From: Methylobacterium mesophilicum SR1.6/6
GTDB taxonomy: Bacteria; Pseudomonadota; Alphaproteobacteria; Rhizobiales; Beijerinckiaceae
DNA length: 64,000 nt
NCBI RefSeq assembly: GCF_000364445.2
Contig: NZ_CP043538.1
Coordinates: forward strand, 203,198 to 267,197
Direction of reading: 5' to 3'
Below are positions 1 through 9,369 of the stretch, piece after piece (the first letter of the stretch is position 1; each line of letters starts with the position of its first letter). The translations under genes and the position numbers were made by a program. The notes under the pieces were generated by a model, which did no database searches, was not told the origin of the DNA, and saw only the letters and a list, made by a program, of their open reading frames with translations.

Positions 1-26
1 CGGATCGCGACTTCTTGGACGACCAT
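1..26 (-). CDS. Possible start of a gene running off the left edge
   Basis: An ATG on the minus strand at 24-26 is preceded by a GAGGAA Shine-Dalgarno-like sequence about six bases upstream, and the reading frame stays open for eight codons (M-V-V-Q-E-V-A-I) to the window edge. Nothing can be said about function. The support is only the start codon and ribosome site. Confidence 0.3.
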
Positions 27-118
27 GGGGCGTTCCTCGACCGGGCGGTGAGGCCTTCTGCGCCCGGTCACCGGAAACCGCCAGGGGGCGGAGGCCGGTT
101 TGTCGAACACCCGTTCCT

Positions 119-141
119 GCCCGTCCGGATCCAGGACGGGC
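119..141 (-). terminator. Hairpin downstream of mntH
   Basis: An 8-bp perfect stem (GCCCGTCC / GGACGGGC) with a 7-nt loop lies just past the mntH stop codon. There is no clear T run, so a terminator role is inferred from position only. Confidence 0.35.
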
Positions 142-164
142 GCGCCGGCAGCGGGCGCGCGGGC

Positions 165-1493
165 TCACTCCAGTCCCGGCACCGGCACCCCGAAGGCCGC
201 CGCCAGCAGCACCATGTTGAGCGCGAGCACCACCGCGGCCCCCGCCACCGCGGCCGCCTGGGTCAGCGGCCCGTTTGCGAAGGGACCCATCACGCTGCGC
301 CGCCGGGTGAACACCACCAGGGCCACCATCGGCACCGGCAGGGCGAGCGACAGTACCACCTGGGACAGGACCAGCGCCTGCGTCGGGTCGACGCCGATCG
401 CCACCACCACGAAGGCCGGCAGCATCGTCACCAGCCGGCGGACGAGGAGCGGGATGCGCCAGCCGGTGAAGCCCTGCATCACCAATTGCCCGGCAAGCGT
501 GCCCACCACCGAGGAGGAGATCCCGGAGGCGAGCAGCGACACCAGGAAGGCCGCCCCCGCGGCGGGACCCAGCAGCGGCGTCAGGGTGCGGTAGGCCTCG
601 CCGATCTCCGCCACCTCGCTGTGGCCGAGATGGAAGGCCGCCGCCGCCATGATCACCATCGCCATGTTGACGAGCCCCGCCAGCAGCAGCGCCACCACCA
701 CCTCGCGGTTCGAGTAGCGCACCAGCAGGCGCCGGTCGGCCTCGGTGCGGGGATTGCCCCGGCTCTGCGTGAGGCCCGAGTGCAGGAACAGCGCGTGCGG
801 CATCACGGTGGCGCCGATGATCCCCACCGCGATGGTGAGCGCCTGCGCGTCCGGAATTTTTGGGGTGACGAGGCCCTTGGCGGCCTCGCCCCAGGCCACG
901 GGCGCCACCAGCAGCTCGACCGCGTAGCAGAGGCCGATCGTGCCGACCATCGCGCCGATGGCGATCTCCAGCGGCCGGAAGCCCTCATGCTCCAGGAGCA
1001 GGATCGCGTAGGTGACGATCGCGGTGATCCCCATGCCGGCCATCAGCGGCATGCCGGTGAGCAGCGACAGGCCGATGGCGCCGCCGAGGAACTCCGCGAG
1101 GTCGGTGGCCATGGCGGCGACCTCGCTGATGCCCCAGAGGGCGAGGCGCACCGGCCGCGTCGTCGCGTCCCGGCAATGCTCCGCGAGGTTCTTTCCCGTC
1201 ACGATCCCGAGCTTGGCCGAGAGCGCCTGGAACAGCATCGCCGTGAGGTTGGCGAGCAGCACCACCCAGAGCAGGCCGTAGCCGTAGCGGGCGCCGGCCT
1301 GGATGTTGGTGGCGAAGTTGCCGGGGTCCATGTAGGCGATCGACGCCGTGACGGCCGGACCTGCGAACAGCAGGAACCGGCCGCGGCCGCCCTTCCGCCC
1401 GTCGAGGACGTCGCGGATGGCGCCCTCGGTCCGCCGGCTCATCGCTCCGGGCGCGGCGCCGCCCGGGGCCGTCGCGGCGTTCGGCGCCACCAT
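165..1493 (-). CDS. mntH: NRAMP-family Mn(II)/H+ symporter MntH
   Basis: Inner-membrane proton-coupled divalent metal importer, chiefly for Mn(II). The protein (442 aa, normal for the family) has about eleven hydrophobic segments. It carries the two metal-site signatures of NRAMP transporters: DPGN in the first helix (YMDPGNFATN) and MPH in helix six (VMPHALFLHS). I chose the ATG at 1493 because GAGGTGGGGG lies just upstream; a GTG at 1505 is also possible. The gene is divergent from mntR, and an MntR-box palindrome lies 20 bp from the start, so Mn-dependent repression by MntR is very likely. The family call is firm; metal preference is inferred from the mntR pairing. Confidence 0.95.
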   Translation of the reverse strand: MVAPNAATAPGGAAPGAMSRRTEGAIRDVLDGRKGGRGRFLLFAGPAVTASIAYMDPGNFATNIQAGARYGYGLLWVVLLANLTAMLFQALSAKLGIVTGKNLAEHCRDATTRPVRLALWGISEVAAMATDLAEFLGGAIGLSLLTGMPLMAGMGITAIVTYAILLLEHEGFRPLEIAIGAMVGTIGLCYAVELLVAPVAWGEAAKGLVTPKIPDAQALTIAVGIIGATVMPHALFLHSGLTQSRGNPRTEADRRLLVRYSNREVVVALLLAGLVNMAMVIMAAAAFHLGHSEVAEIGEAYRTLTPLLGPAAGAAFLVSLLASGISSSVVGTLAGQLVMQGFTGWRIPLLVRRLVTMLPAFVVVAIGVDPTQALVLSQVVLSLALPVPMVALVVFTRRRSVMGPFANGPLTQAAAVAGAAVVLALNMVLLAAAFGVPVPGLE

Positions 1494-1512
1494 GATCACC
1501 CCCACCTCAAAG

Positions 1513-1530
1513 ATATAGCGTAGGCTATAT
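1513..1530. promoter_or_regulatory. MntR-box-like operator between mntH and mntR
   Basis: Perfect 7-bp inverted repeat with a 4-bp spacer (ATATAGC-GTAG-GCTATAT). It closely resembles the E. coli MntR operator core (ATAGC-N4-GCTAT). It lies upstream of mntH and within the shared intergenic region with mntR, so it is well placed to repress mntH when Mn(II) is plentiful and possibly to autoregulate mntR. Binding itself is inferred. Confidence 0.75.
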
Positions 1531-1649
1531 TCGCGGCTGAGCCCGTCGGATGCAAGAGGTGCGTGCCGCTCTCACGGGACTCCCCTGCCGGCCCCGGTGT
1601 TTGCTAGACAGGGCGGGGGCGGCGCATGCGAGCCGAGAGGGGGAAGCCG

Positions 1650-2111
1650 ATGCAGGACGCATCCGAGCCGGGCTCGCCGGAGACCGTGCTGGTCGATCCG
1701 GAGCGGCACGTGGAGAGCTTCCGCCAGGCGCGCGAGGCGAGGCGCTCGGAGCTGGTCGAGGATTACGTCGAATTGATCGACGACCTGATCGGCGACGGCG
1801 GCGAGGCGCGGCAGGTGGACATCGCGGCCCGCCTCGGCGTGGCGCAGCCGACCGTCGCCAAGATGCTCAAGCGCCTGTGCGAGGACGGTTTCGTCCAGCA
1901 GCGGCCCTATCGCGGCGTTTTCCTGACCGAGGCCGGCCGGCGGCTGGCCGTCCAGGCCCGGGAGCGCCACCGGATCGTGGAGCGCTTCCTCTGCGCGCTG
2001 GGGGTGAGCCCCGAGACCGCCCGGCGGGACGCGGAGGGGATCGAGCACCACGTCAGCGCCGAGACGCTCGAGGCGTTCCGGGCCTTCGCGGAGCGGCACG
2101 GGCGGACGTGA
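1650..2111 (+). CDS. mntR: Manganese-responsive DtxR-family repressor MntR
   Basis: Metal-dependent transcriptional repressor of Mn uptake, 153 aa. A winged helix-turn-helix occupies roughly residues 30-95 ([20 protein letters not shown] is the HTH), followed by the dimerisation/metal-binding region typical of short MntR proteins; there is no SH3-like C-terminal domain, as in enterobacterial MntR. The ATG at 1650 has a strong GAGAGGGGG ribosome site and is preferred over the in-frame ATG at 1626. It is divergent from mntH with a shared palindromic operator, which makes the assignment to Mn rather than Fe regulation convincing. Confidence 0.9.
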   Translation: MQDASEPGSPETVLVDPERHVESFRQAREARRSELVEDYVELIDDLIGDGGEARQVDIAARLGVAQPTVAKMLKRLCEDGFVQQRPYRGVFLTEAGRRLAVQARERHRIVERFLCALGVSPETARRDAEGIEHHVSAETLEAFRAFAERHGRT

Positions 2112-2126
2112 CCGGCCGCCCCGCCC

Positions 2127-3323
2127 TCACACCGTCGGCGCCGCCACCTTCTGGCGCAGGCCCAGGATCACCGCCCGGAGCATCTCGGCCCCGGCCTCGC
2201 CGGCATCCGGCAGGGTGCCGGTGCGGGAGGCGTAGATCCGCTCGTGCACGAAGGCGAGCTTGGCGATCACCGCGGGCGTCAGCTTGAACGGGTAGAGCGC
2301 CGGCTGGCCCATGCTGTGGGACAGCGAGTTGATCGCGTAGGTCAGCGGCAGCCACGCGGCGATCAACCGGTCGAGATCCAGGGTGTTGTAGGGATCGAAG
2401 TCGATCACGGTCGGCGCCTGCGGCACCGCATGCGCCCTCTGACGCAGGCGCGGGCGCACGTGCAGCTCGAAGGTCGAGGCGGTCTCGACCGTGTCGACGA
2501 TGTGCAGGTAATGCGCGAAGGTCTCGGCGAAATCCTCCCAGGGATGGGCGGTGGCGTAGGCCGAGACGTAGGCCTCGTCCCAGTCGGCCGGCGCGCCCCT
2601 GGCGTAGTGGTCCTGCAGGGCCTGGACGTAGTTCAGCCGCTCGTCGCCGAACAGCGCCCGGAAGGATTCCCAGGAGGGGCTGTTCAGCACCAGCAGATAC
2701 CAGAAGTAATGTCCGATCTCATGCCGGAAATGGCCGAGCAGCGTGCGGTAATGCTCGCCGAACAGGATCCGGCGGCGCTCCCGCTCGACATCGTCGGCCT
2801 CGGCGATGTTCATGGTGATCAGGCCGTTGATGTGGCCCGTCAGCACCGGCGGCCCGCCGGAAAAGCTCTCGGACGGATCGACCAGGAAGTCGAAGGCCAG
2901 GCCGTCGGTGTACTGGGCGCGGGTTGCCAGCGGCAGTTCCAGGCGCAGCAGCGAGTAGAACAGCCGGTGCTTGGCCGCCTCGATCTGCCGCCAGCGGGTC
3001 AGGTTCCAGCCCTGCGACAGGTCCGGCACCACGCGGTTGTGGCGGCAGGCGGTGCAGTAGATGTCGGGGCTGTCCTCCGGCACCAGCCAGTTGCAGGCCT
3101 CCGACAGGGCGTTGTTGCAGCGCCGGTAGCGCCGGCCGGGATCCGCGTAGGCGTGGAAGACCTGGGCGCCGCCCATGAGCGGATGGGCCGAGAAACCCTG
3201 CGGCTCCAGGGCCGAGACCTCGTGGACCGCGCAGGTATAGCCCAGTGGCCGCGCGCAGCTCTCGCAGGCGGTCGCCTCGAAGGTGACCGGCTGGTCGCAG
3301 GCCTGGCACTGGAAGATCTTCAT
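2127..3323 (-). CDS. Putative zinc-binding metallopeptidase with N-terminal zinc ribbon
   Basis: 398-aa cytoplasmic protein of the family annotated as zinc-ribbon domain/putative metallopeptidase. The N-terminus has paired cysteines of a zinc ribbon (CQACDQP and CESCARP near residues 5-25) and a second CTAC pair further on. The catalytic motif is HEIGH at residues 201-205, with a downstream region rich in E and H (EDFAETFAHYLH) likely to supply the third ligand. I took the ATG at 3323 because it places the zinc ribbon at the start; the frame runs open to 3416. It is divergent from the transglutaminase/ATP-grasp operon, 216 bp apart, which suggests a joint role in processing a peptide product. 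Its substrate is unknown. Confidence 0.8.
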   Translation of the reverse strand: MKIFQCQACDQPVTFEATACESCARPLGYTCAVHEVSALEPQGFSAHPLMGGAQVFHAYADPGRRYRRCNNALSEACNWLVPEDSPDIYCTACRHNRVVPDLSQGWNLTRWRQIEAAKHRLFYSLLRLELPLATRAQYTDGLAFDFLVDPSESFSGGPPVLTGHINGLITMNIAEADDVERERRRILFGEHYRTLLGHFRHEIGHYFWYLLVLNSPSWESFRALFGDERLNYVQALQDHYARGAPADWDEAYVSAYATAHPWEDFAETFAHYLHIVDTVETASTFELHVRPRLRQRAHAVPQAPTVIDFDPYNTLDLDRLIAAWLPLTYAINSLSHSMGQPALYPFKLTPAVIAKLAFVHERIYASRTGTLPDAGEAGAEMLRAVILGLRQKVAAPTV

Positions 3324-3539
3324 CGTGCGGTCCCGGACCGGCCGGCGGTCCACCAGCCGGTCAAGCGGGGCCGGCCGGCAAAGTTCCTGCCAAAAGCTGC
3401 GGGGAGCCGCCGTCACCGCACGAAAATTGCTTGTGCCCCGATCTGTGTCGCATAACCGCGCGGTGGGGGCCGACGCTCGACCTGCCGCGATGTCCGGTAC
3501 CGGCTACGAGGCCGTATTCATCCTTCAAACGGAGCCATC

Positions 3540-6500
3540 GTGTCGATCAAAGCCGCCCTGCACCACGTCACGCATTACCGCTACGACCGGCCGATCAGCC
3601 TCGGTCCCCAGGTGATCCGCCTGCGCCCGGCCCCGCACGCGCGCACCAAGGTCCCGGCCTACGCGCTGACGGTGACGCCCGCCAACCACTTCCTGAACTG
3701 GCAGCAGGACCCGAGCGGCAACTGGCTCGCCCGCCTCGTCTTCCCGGAGAAGACCGACGAGCTGAAGATCGAGGTCGACCTCACCGCCGACATGGCGGTG
3801 ATCAACCCGTTCGACTTCTTCGTGGAGGACTACGCCCAGACCCATCCCTTCCCGTACCACGCCGACCTCGCGGAGGAACTGGCGCCCTACCGCGCCGCCG
3901 TGGATGCCGAGTGCCCCGAGATGGAGGCGCTGCTGGCCCGCCTTCCGGAAGAGCCCAACACCGTCCAGTTCCTGGTGGCGCTGAACGGCCTGATCGCCCG
4001 GGAGACCGCTTACGGCGTCCGGATGGAGCCCGGCGTCCAGACCCCCGCCGAGACCCTGCGGCTCAGGAGCGGGTCGTGCCGGGATTCCGCGTGGCTCCTC
4101 GTGCAGGTGCTGCGCCGGATCGGCTTCGCCGCCCGGTTCGTCTCCGGCTACCTGATCCAGCTCGTCCCCGACACCACCGCGGTGGACGGCCCCACGGGCG
4201 CGTCGGCCGACTTCACCGACCTGCACGCCTGGGCCGAGGTCTACCTGCCGGGCGCCGGCTGGGTCGGACTGGACGCGACCTCGGGCCTGCTCACCGGCGA
4301 GGGCCACATCCCGCTCGCCGCGACGCCGCACCACCACTCGGCCGCGCCGATCTCGGGGGCGATGGAGCCCGCCGAGACGACCTTCGACTTCGGGATGAGC
4401 ATCACCCGCGTCGCCGAGACGCCGCGGATCACCAAGCCGTTCTCGGACGCGGTCTGGTCGGCCATGGACGCGCTGGGCGAGCGGGTCGACGCCGACCTCG
4501 CCGCGCAGGACGTGCGGCTCACCATGGGCGGCGAGCCGACCTTCGTGTCGGTGGACGATTTCGAATCGCCCGAGTGGAACATCGCGGCCGTCGGACCCAC
4601 GAAGCGGGGGCTCGCCGACCAGCTCATCCGGCGCCTGCGCGACCGGTTCGGCCCCGGGGGCCTGCTCCATTACGGCCAGGGCAAGTGGTATCCCGGCGAG
4701 AGCCTGCCCCGCTGGGCCTTCGCCCTGTACTGGCGCAAGGACGGCAGGCCGATCTGGCGCAACCCGGACCTGATCGCCCCGGAGGCGGCGCCCGGGGCGG
4801 AGGGGACCGCCACCATCGCGCAGGCCAAGGCGCTCGCCGACGGGCTGGCCCGCCGCCTCGGCCTGGCGGACTACGTCATGCCGGCCTTCGAGGACGGCGA
4901 GCTCTGGGAGAAGAAGGTCGCGGCGCTCTCGGTCAACGTCACGCCCGCAGAGGCCCGGTCCGGCTCGGCCGAGTTCGATGCGCGGATCCAGCGGGTCTAC
5001 GCGCGGGGCCTCGGCGAGGCGGCGGGCTACGTCCTGCCGCTCGCCAGCCTGCCGACCGGCCAGGACGGCGATGCCGACCGCGTCTGGATCTCGGAGACGT
5101 GGGAATTCCGGCGCGGCGCCGCCTTCCTGGTGCCCGGCGACTCCCCCGTGGGCTTCCGCCTGCCCCTGTCGTCCCTGCCCTACGTGCCGCCGGAGCACTA
5201 TCCCTACTACCAGCCGCAGGACCCGCTGGAACCCCGCGCGGCGCTGCCCGACGGCCATCCCGGCGCGACGACGGCCAACGGCTCCGGGATCACCGGCGTC
5301 GCGGTGCGCACGGCCCTGTCGATCGAGCCCCGGGACGGGGTGGTGCGGGTGTTCATGCCGCCGGTGCAGCGCGTCGACGAGTACCTCGAGCTCGCCGCCC
5401 ACCTGGAGGCGACGGCCGCGGAGCTGAACCTGCCGATCCAGATCGAGGGCTACGAGCCGCCTTACGACCCGCGGATCGGCGTCATCAAGGTCACCCCCGA
5501 TCCCGGCGTGATCGAGGTGAACGTCCACCCGGCCGCCTCCTGGCGGGAGGCGGTTTCCATCACCACCGACCTCTACGGCGAGGCGCGCCAGACCCGGCTC
5601 GGCGCCGAGAAGTTCATGACCGACGGGCGCCACACCGGCACCGGCGGCGGCAACCACGTGGTCATGGGCGGCGTCACGCCCGACGATTCCCCGTTCCTGC
5701 GCCGGCCCGACCTGCTGAAGAGCCTCGTGCTCTACTGGCAGCGCCACCCGGCGCTCTCGTACCTGTTCTCGGGCCTCTATATCGGCCCGACCAGCCAGGC
5801 CCCGCGCATGGACGAGGCCCGCCACGACGGGCTCTACGAGCTGGAGATCGCCCTCGCCCAGATCCCCGCCCCCGACGCGCCCAACATCCCGCGCTGGCTG
5901 GTCGACCGGGTGTTCCGCAACATCCTCGTGGACGTCACCGGCAACACCCACCGGGCCGAGATCTGCATCGACAAGCTCTACTCGCCGGACGGGCCGACCG
6001 GGCGCCTCGGCCTCCTGGAATTCCGCGCCTTCGAGATGCCGCCGGACGCCCGGATGAGCCTCGCCCAGCAACTGCTGCTCCGCGCCCTCGTGGCCTGGCT
6101 GTGGCGCGAGCCGCAGGTCGGTGGCTGTGTCCGCTGGGGCACGAACCTCCACGATCGGTTCATGCTGCCGCATTTCCTCTGGTCCGACTTCCTCGGGGTG
6201 CTGGAGGATCTCCGGGCGGCGGGGTACGATTTCGATCCGGTCGCCTTCGAGGCGCAGGCCCTGTTCCGCTTCCCGGTCTTCGGCACGGTCGAGCAGGGCG
6301 GGGTCCGGATGGAATTGCGCCAGGCGCTGGAGCCCTGGCACGTGATGGGCGAGGAAGGGACCAGCGGGGGTACCGTGCGCTTCGTCGACAGCTCGGTCGA
6401 GCGGCTGCAGGTCAAGGTCGAGGGCTTCGTGCCGGAGCGGCACGTCATCGCCTGCAACGGCCGCCGCCTGCCCATGACCTCCACCGGCCGCGGCGGCGAG

Positions 6501-6818
6501 GCCGTGGCGGGCCTGCGCTTCAAGGCGTGGCAGCCGGCCTCCTCGCTGCACCCGACCATTCCCGCCCACGCGCCGCTCACCTTCGACATCCTCGACGCCT
6601 GGAGCGGGCGCTCGCTGGGCGGCTGCCGCTACCACGTGGCCCATCCGGGCGGGCGCAACTACGAGACCCATCCGGTCAACGCCTACGAGGCGGAGGGGCG
6701 GCGCCTCGCCCGGTTCCAGCCGCACGGCCACACCCCGGGCCGGGTGGAGATGCCCCGGGCGGAATCGAGCGCGGAGTTCCCGCTCACCCTCGACCTGCGG
6801 ACACCGGCCCCGCAATGA
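3540..6818 (+). CDS. Transglutaminase-like / DUF2126 two-domain protein
   Basis: 1092-aa protein. An N-terminal bacterial transglutaminase-associated beta domain (1-100) is followed by a transglutaminase-like (papain-fold) domain with an intact triad: Cys180 (SGSCRDS), His229 (DLHAW) and Asp245 (GLDATSG). The remaining two thirds (from about 300) is the large DUF2126 domain, which always accompanies this system. The GTG start at 3540 has a GGAG site upstream; an overlapping frame has no such signal. It is the first gene of an operon with an ATP-grasp/alpha-E protein and a second transglutaminase, 13 bp and -4 bp apart. Comparative work on amidoligases predicts that such operons build or remove peptide or isopeptide bonds; no biochemical function is established. 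Confidence 0.9.
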   Translation: MSIKAALHHVTHYRYDRPISLGPQVIRLRPAPHARTKVPAYALTVTPANHFLNWQQDPSGNWLARLVFPEKTDELKIEVDLTADMAVINPFDFFVEDYAQTHPFPYHADLAEELAPYRAAVDAECPEMEALLARLPEEPNTVQFLVALNGLIARETAYGVRMEPGVQTPAETLRLRSGSCRDSAWLLVQVLRRIGFAARFVSGYLIQLVPDTTAVDGPTGASADFTDLHAWAEVYLPGAGWVGLDATSGLLTGEGHIPLAATPHHHSAAPISGAMEPAETTFDFGMSITRVAETPRITKPFSDAVWSAMDALGERVDADLAAQDVRLTMGGEPTFVSVDDFESPEWNIAAVGPTKRGLADQLIRRLRDRFGPGGLLHYGQGKWYPGESLPRWAFALYWRKDGRPIWRNPDLIAPEAAPGAEGTATIAQAKALADGLARRLGLADYVMPAFEDGELWEKKVAALSVNVTPAEARSGSAEFDARIQRVYARGLGEAAGYVLPLASLPTGQDGDADRVWISETWEFRRGAAFLVPGDSPVGFRLPLSSLPYVPPEHYPYYQPQDPLEPRAALPDGHPGATTANGSGITGVAVRTALSIEPRDGVVRVFMPPVQRVDEYLELAAHLEATAAELNLPIQIEGYEPPYDPRIGVIKVTPDPGVIEVNVHPAASWREAVSITTDLYGEARQTRLGAEKFMTDGRHTGTGGGNHVVMGGVTPDDSPFLRRPDLLKSLVLYWQRHPALSYLFSGLYIGPTSQAPRMDEARHDGLYELEIALAQIPAPDAPNIPRWLVDRVFRNILVDVTGNTHRAEICIDKLYSPDGPTGRLGLLEFRAFEMPPDARMSLAQQLLLRALVAWLWREPQVGGCVRWGTNLHDRFMLPHFLWSDFLGVLEDLRAAGYDFDPVAFEAQALFRFPVFGTVEQGGVRMELRQALEPWHVMGEEGTSGGTVRFVDSSVERLQVKVEGFVPERHVIACNGRRLPMTSTGRGGEAVAGLRFKAWQPASSLHPTIPAHAPLTFDILDAWSGRSLGGCRYHVAHPGGRNYETHPVNAYEAEGRRLARFQPHGHTPGRVEMPRAESSAEFPLTLDLRTPAPQ

Positions 6819-6831
6819 CCGGGAGACGGTG

Positions 6832-9369
6832 ATGGAGGCGGCGCTCGCGGCGAGCCCCGCCCGGGCCGAGCCGGCGGAGGATCCGCGGGCGCGCGTCGCC
6901 CGCTGGGCCGCGGGGTACCGCCCCGCCCCCGGCCGGCCGGACGAGTTCCTGGGCCCGGACGGACAGCCCCGCGGAGCCTGGCCGCGCCTGCTCGACGCAC
7001 TCGGCAGCCTCACCGAGCCGGAGATCATGGCCCGGTTCGTCGCGGCGGAGCGGCACATCCGGGACGCGGGCATCTCGTTCCGCATCGCCGGCGACCAGCG
7101 CGAGCATCCCTGGCCTCTGGGCTGCCTGCCCCTGGTCATCGAGGGGTCTGAGTGGGAGGCGCTCAGTGCCGGGATCGTCCAGCGCGCGGAGCTGATGGAG
7201 GCGATCCTCGCCGACGTCTACGGCCCGGGCCGGCTGGTCGCCGACGGGCTCCTGCCCGCCGCGATCGTGGCCGGCACGCCCGAATTCCTGCACCCGCTCC
7301 ACGGCGTCACGCCCCCCGGCGGCCACTACCTGAAGCTCTACGCCGCCGATCTCGGCCGTGGCCCGGACGGCCGCTGGCAGGTGCTGGCCGACCGGACCCA
7401 GGCGCCTTCGGGCCTCGGCTGGGCGCTGGAGAACCGGATGGTCCTGGCCCGGACGTTTCCGGACTTCGTCCAGGATCTCCACGTCGAGCGCCTGCCGGCC
7501 TTCTTCCAGGCGTTCCGCGACGGCCTGGCCCTGGGCGCCGAGCGGTCGGACCCGCGGATCTGCCTGCTGACCTCGGGGCCCTACAGCAGCACCTATGTCG
7601 AGCAGGCGGCGCTCGCCCGCTATCTCGGGCTGATGCTGGTGGAGGGCGACGACCTCGTCATGCAGGACGGACGCCTGCAGGTGCGCACCGTCTCGGGCCT
7701 GAAGCGCGCCGACGCCCTATGGCGGCGGATCGACGCCGACTTCTTCGACCCCCTGGAGCTGAACCCGGCCTCGCGGCTCGGCGTGCCGGGCATCCTGGAG
7801 GCCCTGCGCAACGGCTCCCTGGTGATGGCCAACATGCCGGGATCGGGACTCGTCGAATCGGCCGCGCTCGCGCCCTACCTCGACGGCATCGCCCGCCGGG
7901 TGCTCGGCGAACCCCTGCGGCTCGGCCATCCGCGGGCGTGGTGGTGCGGCGATCTCGAAGGTCTCGCGCACGCCCAGGCGAACCTCGACAGCCTGACCCT
8001 GCGCCCGGCCGCCACGCCCCAGCGCGGGGCCGGGCGCGACGCGATCCTGGCGGGTCCGGTCCTGGCGGCCGAGCGGGAGCGGGTCGTGGCGGCCCTGCGC
8101 GACCGGCCCTTCGACTACGTCGCCCAGGAGGCCGCGCCGCTCTCGACCATGCCGGGGTGGGGGCGCGGCGCGGACGGCCTTTCCCTGGTGCCCCGCCCCT
8201 TCGTGGTCCGCGTCTTCGCCACCCGGACGCCGCTCGGCTGGCAGGTGATGCCCGGCGGCTTCTGCCGGGTCGCGGAGCGCGAGGATGTCGACCCGATCGA
8301 GCTGCGGCTCGGCATCCGTTCGGCGGATGTCTGGGTCCTGTCGGAGAAGCCGGTCGCCGCGCCCCTGATCGGCGCGCAGGCGGCCCCGCGGGTGCGGCGG
8401 GTCGGCGGCCACCTCCCCGCCCGGGCCGCCGACGGCCTGTTCTGGCTCGGGCGCTACCTAGAGCGCAGCGAGGCGGTGATCCGGCTGGTGCTCGCCCATC
8501 TGCGCAGCGTCGGCGACGCGGTCGGGACCGACATCTCGGGCGCCCTCGACACCCCGGCGGCCCTGGCACTCCGGGCCCTCCTGCACGATTGGGGTGCCAC
8601 CGGCGCGGCCGACCTGCCCACCGCCCGCCTCGCCCAGGAGGCGCTCGCCGGGCGCGAGCGGCCGGGCTCGGCCCGGTCCCACATCGGCGCGGCCCGCCGC
8701 AACGCCGCCGCGCTCCGCGCCCGCCTGTCCGGCGAGGCTTGGCGAGTGCTGGCCGACCTGAACGAGTTCCTGTCCCTCAACGCCGAGCGGGCCTTCACCG
8801 AGTCGCAGCTCGCGGGCCGCGCCGAGCGGGCCCTGAGCCACCTCGCGGCGCTCGCCGGCCTCACCCACGAGAACATGAGCCGCGCCGAGGGCTGGCACTT
8901 CATCGAACTCGGCCGGCGGATCGAGCGGGCGATCAACACCTGCGCCTTCGCGCTGGCCTTCGCCAACGACGAGGCGACGCCGGGCTGCCTCGGGGTGATG
9001 CTGTCGCTCAGCGACTCGCAGATCAGCTACGGGCGCCGCTACCTGCAGGGGGCGGCCCTCGACCCGGTCCGCGACATGGTCCTTCTCGATCCCTACAACC
9101 CGCGCTCGATCGCCTTCCAGGCGGAGGCGATCACCCGGCACCTCGCCGACCTGCCGGCGCTGGCCGCGGACGGCATTCCCGAGCCCCATCGCCGCCTCGC
9201 CATCCGCATCCTGTCGGAGCTGCGCAGCGGCGAGGCCGCCGATTTCGACGCCGTACGCCTCACCGCCCTCGGAACCGACCTGGAGCGCCTCGCCGACGGC
9301 ATCGCGGCCCGCTACTTCCCCACGGGGCCGAACGCGCTGCGTCCCGAGAAGCTGACGGGGCTCGCGTGA
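6832..9369 (+). CDS. Circularly permuted ATP-grasp ligase fused to alpha-E domain
   Basis: 845-aa fusion. The first ~480 residues are a circularly permuted type 2 ATP-grasp (formerly DUF404/DUF407), expected to activate a carboxylate with ATP and join it to an amine. The rest is the all-helical alpha-E domain (DUF403), with the start of the second domain visible at LPARAADGLFWLGRYLERSE. In many genomes the two domains are separate genes, so this is the fused form. The ATG at 6832 has GGGAG six bases upstream. The stop overlaps the start of the following transglutaminase gene (GTGA), which implies translational coupling. Enzyme class is firm; substrates are unknown. Confidence 0.9.
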   Translation: MEAALAASPARAEPAEDPRARVARWAAGYRPAPGRPDEFLGPDGQPRGAWPRLLDALGSLTEPEIMARFVAAERHIRDAGISFRIAGDQREHPWPLGCLPLVIEGSEWEALSAGIVQRAELMEAILADVYGPGRLVADGLLPAAIVAGTPEFLHPLHGVTPPGGHYLKLYAADLGRGPDGRWQVLADRTQAPSGLGWALENRMVLARTFPDFVQDLHVERLPAFFQAFRDGLALGAERSDPRICLLTSGPYSSTYVEQAALARYLGLMLVEGDDLVMQDGRLQVRTVSGLKRADALWRRIDADFFDPLELNPASRLGVPGILEALRNGSLVMANMPGSGLVESAALAPYLDGIARRVLGEPLRLGHPRAWWCGDLEGLAHAQANLDSLTLRPAATPQRGAGRDAILAGPVLAAERERVVAALRDRPFDYVAQEAAPLSTMPGWGRGADGLSLVPRPFVVRVFATRTPLGWQVMPGGFCRVAEREDVDPIELRLGIRSADVWVLSEKPVAAPLIGAQAAPRVRRVGGHLPARAADGLFWLGRYLERSEAVIRLVLAHLRSVGDAVGTDISGALDTPAALALRALLHDWGATGAADLPTARLAQEALAGRERPGSARSHIGAARRNAAALRARLSGEAWRVLADLNEFLSLNAERAFTESQLAGRAERALSHLAALAGLTHENMSRAEGWHFIELGRRIERAINTCAFALAFANDEATPGCLGVMLSLSDSQISYGRRYLQGAALDPVRDMVLLDPYNPRSIAFQAEAITRHLADLPALAADGIPEPHRRLAIRILSELRSGEAADFDAVRLTALGTDLERLADGIAARYFPTGPNALRPEKLTGLA

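Noticed and set aside
15..1523. Long Arg/His-rich plus-strand ORF opposite mntH
   Set aside because: The translation is low-complexity with no family features, and mntH on the other strand is clearly real. It is an artefact of high G+C.
3525..7139. 1204-codon minus-strand ORF opposite the transglutaminase operon
   Set aside because: Arg/Gly-rich without motifs; the plus strand encodes intact conserved enzymes.
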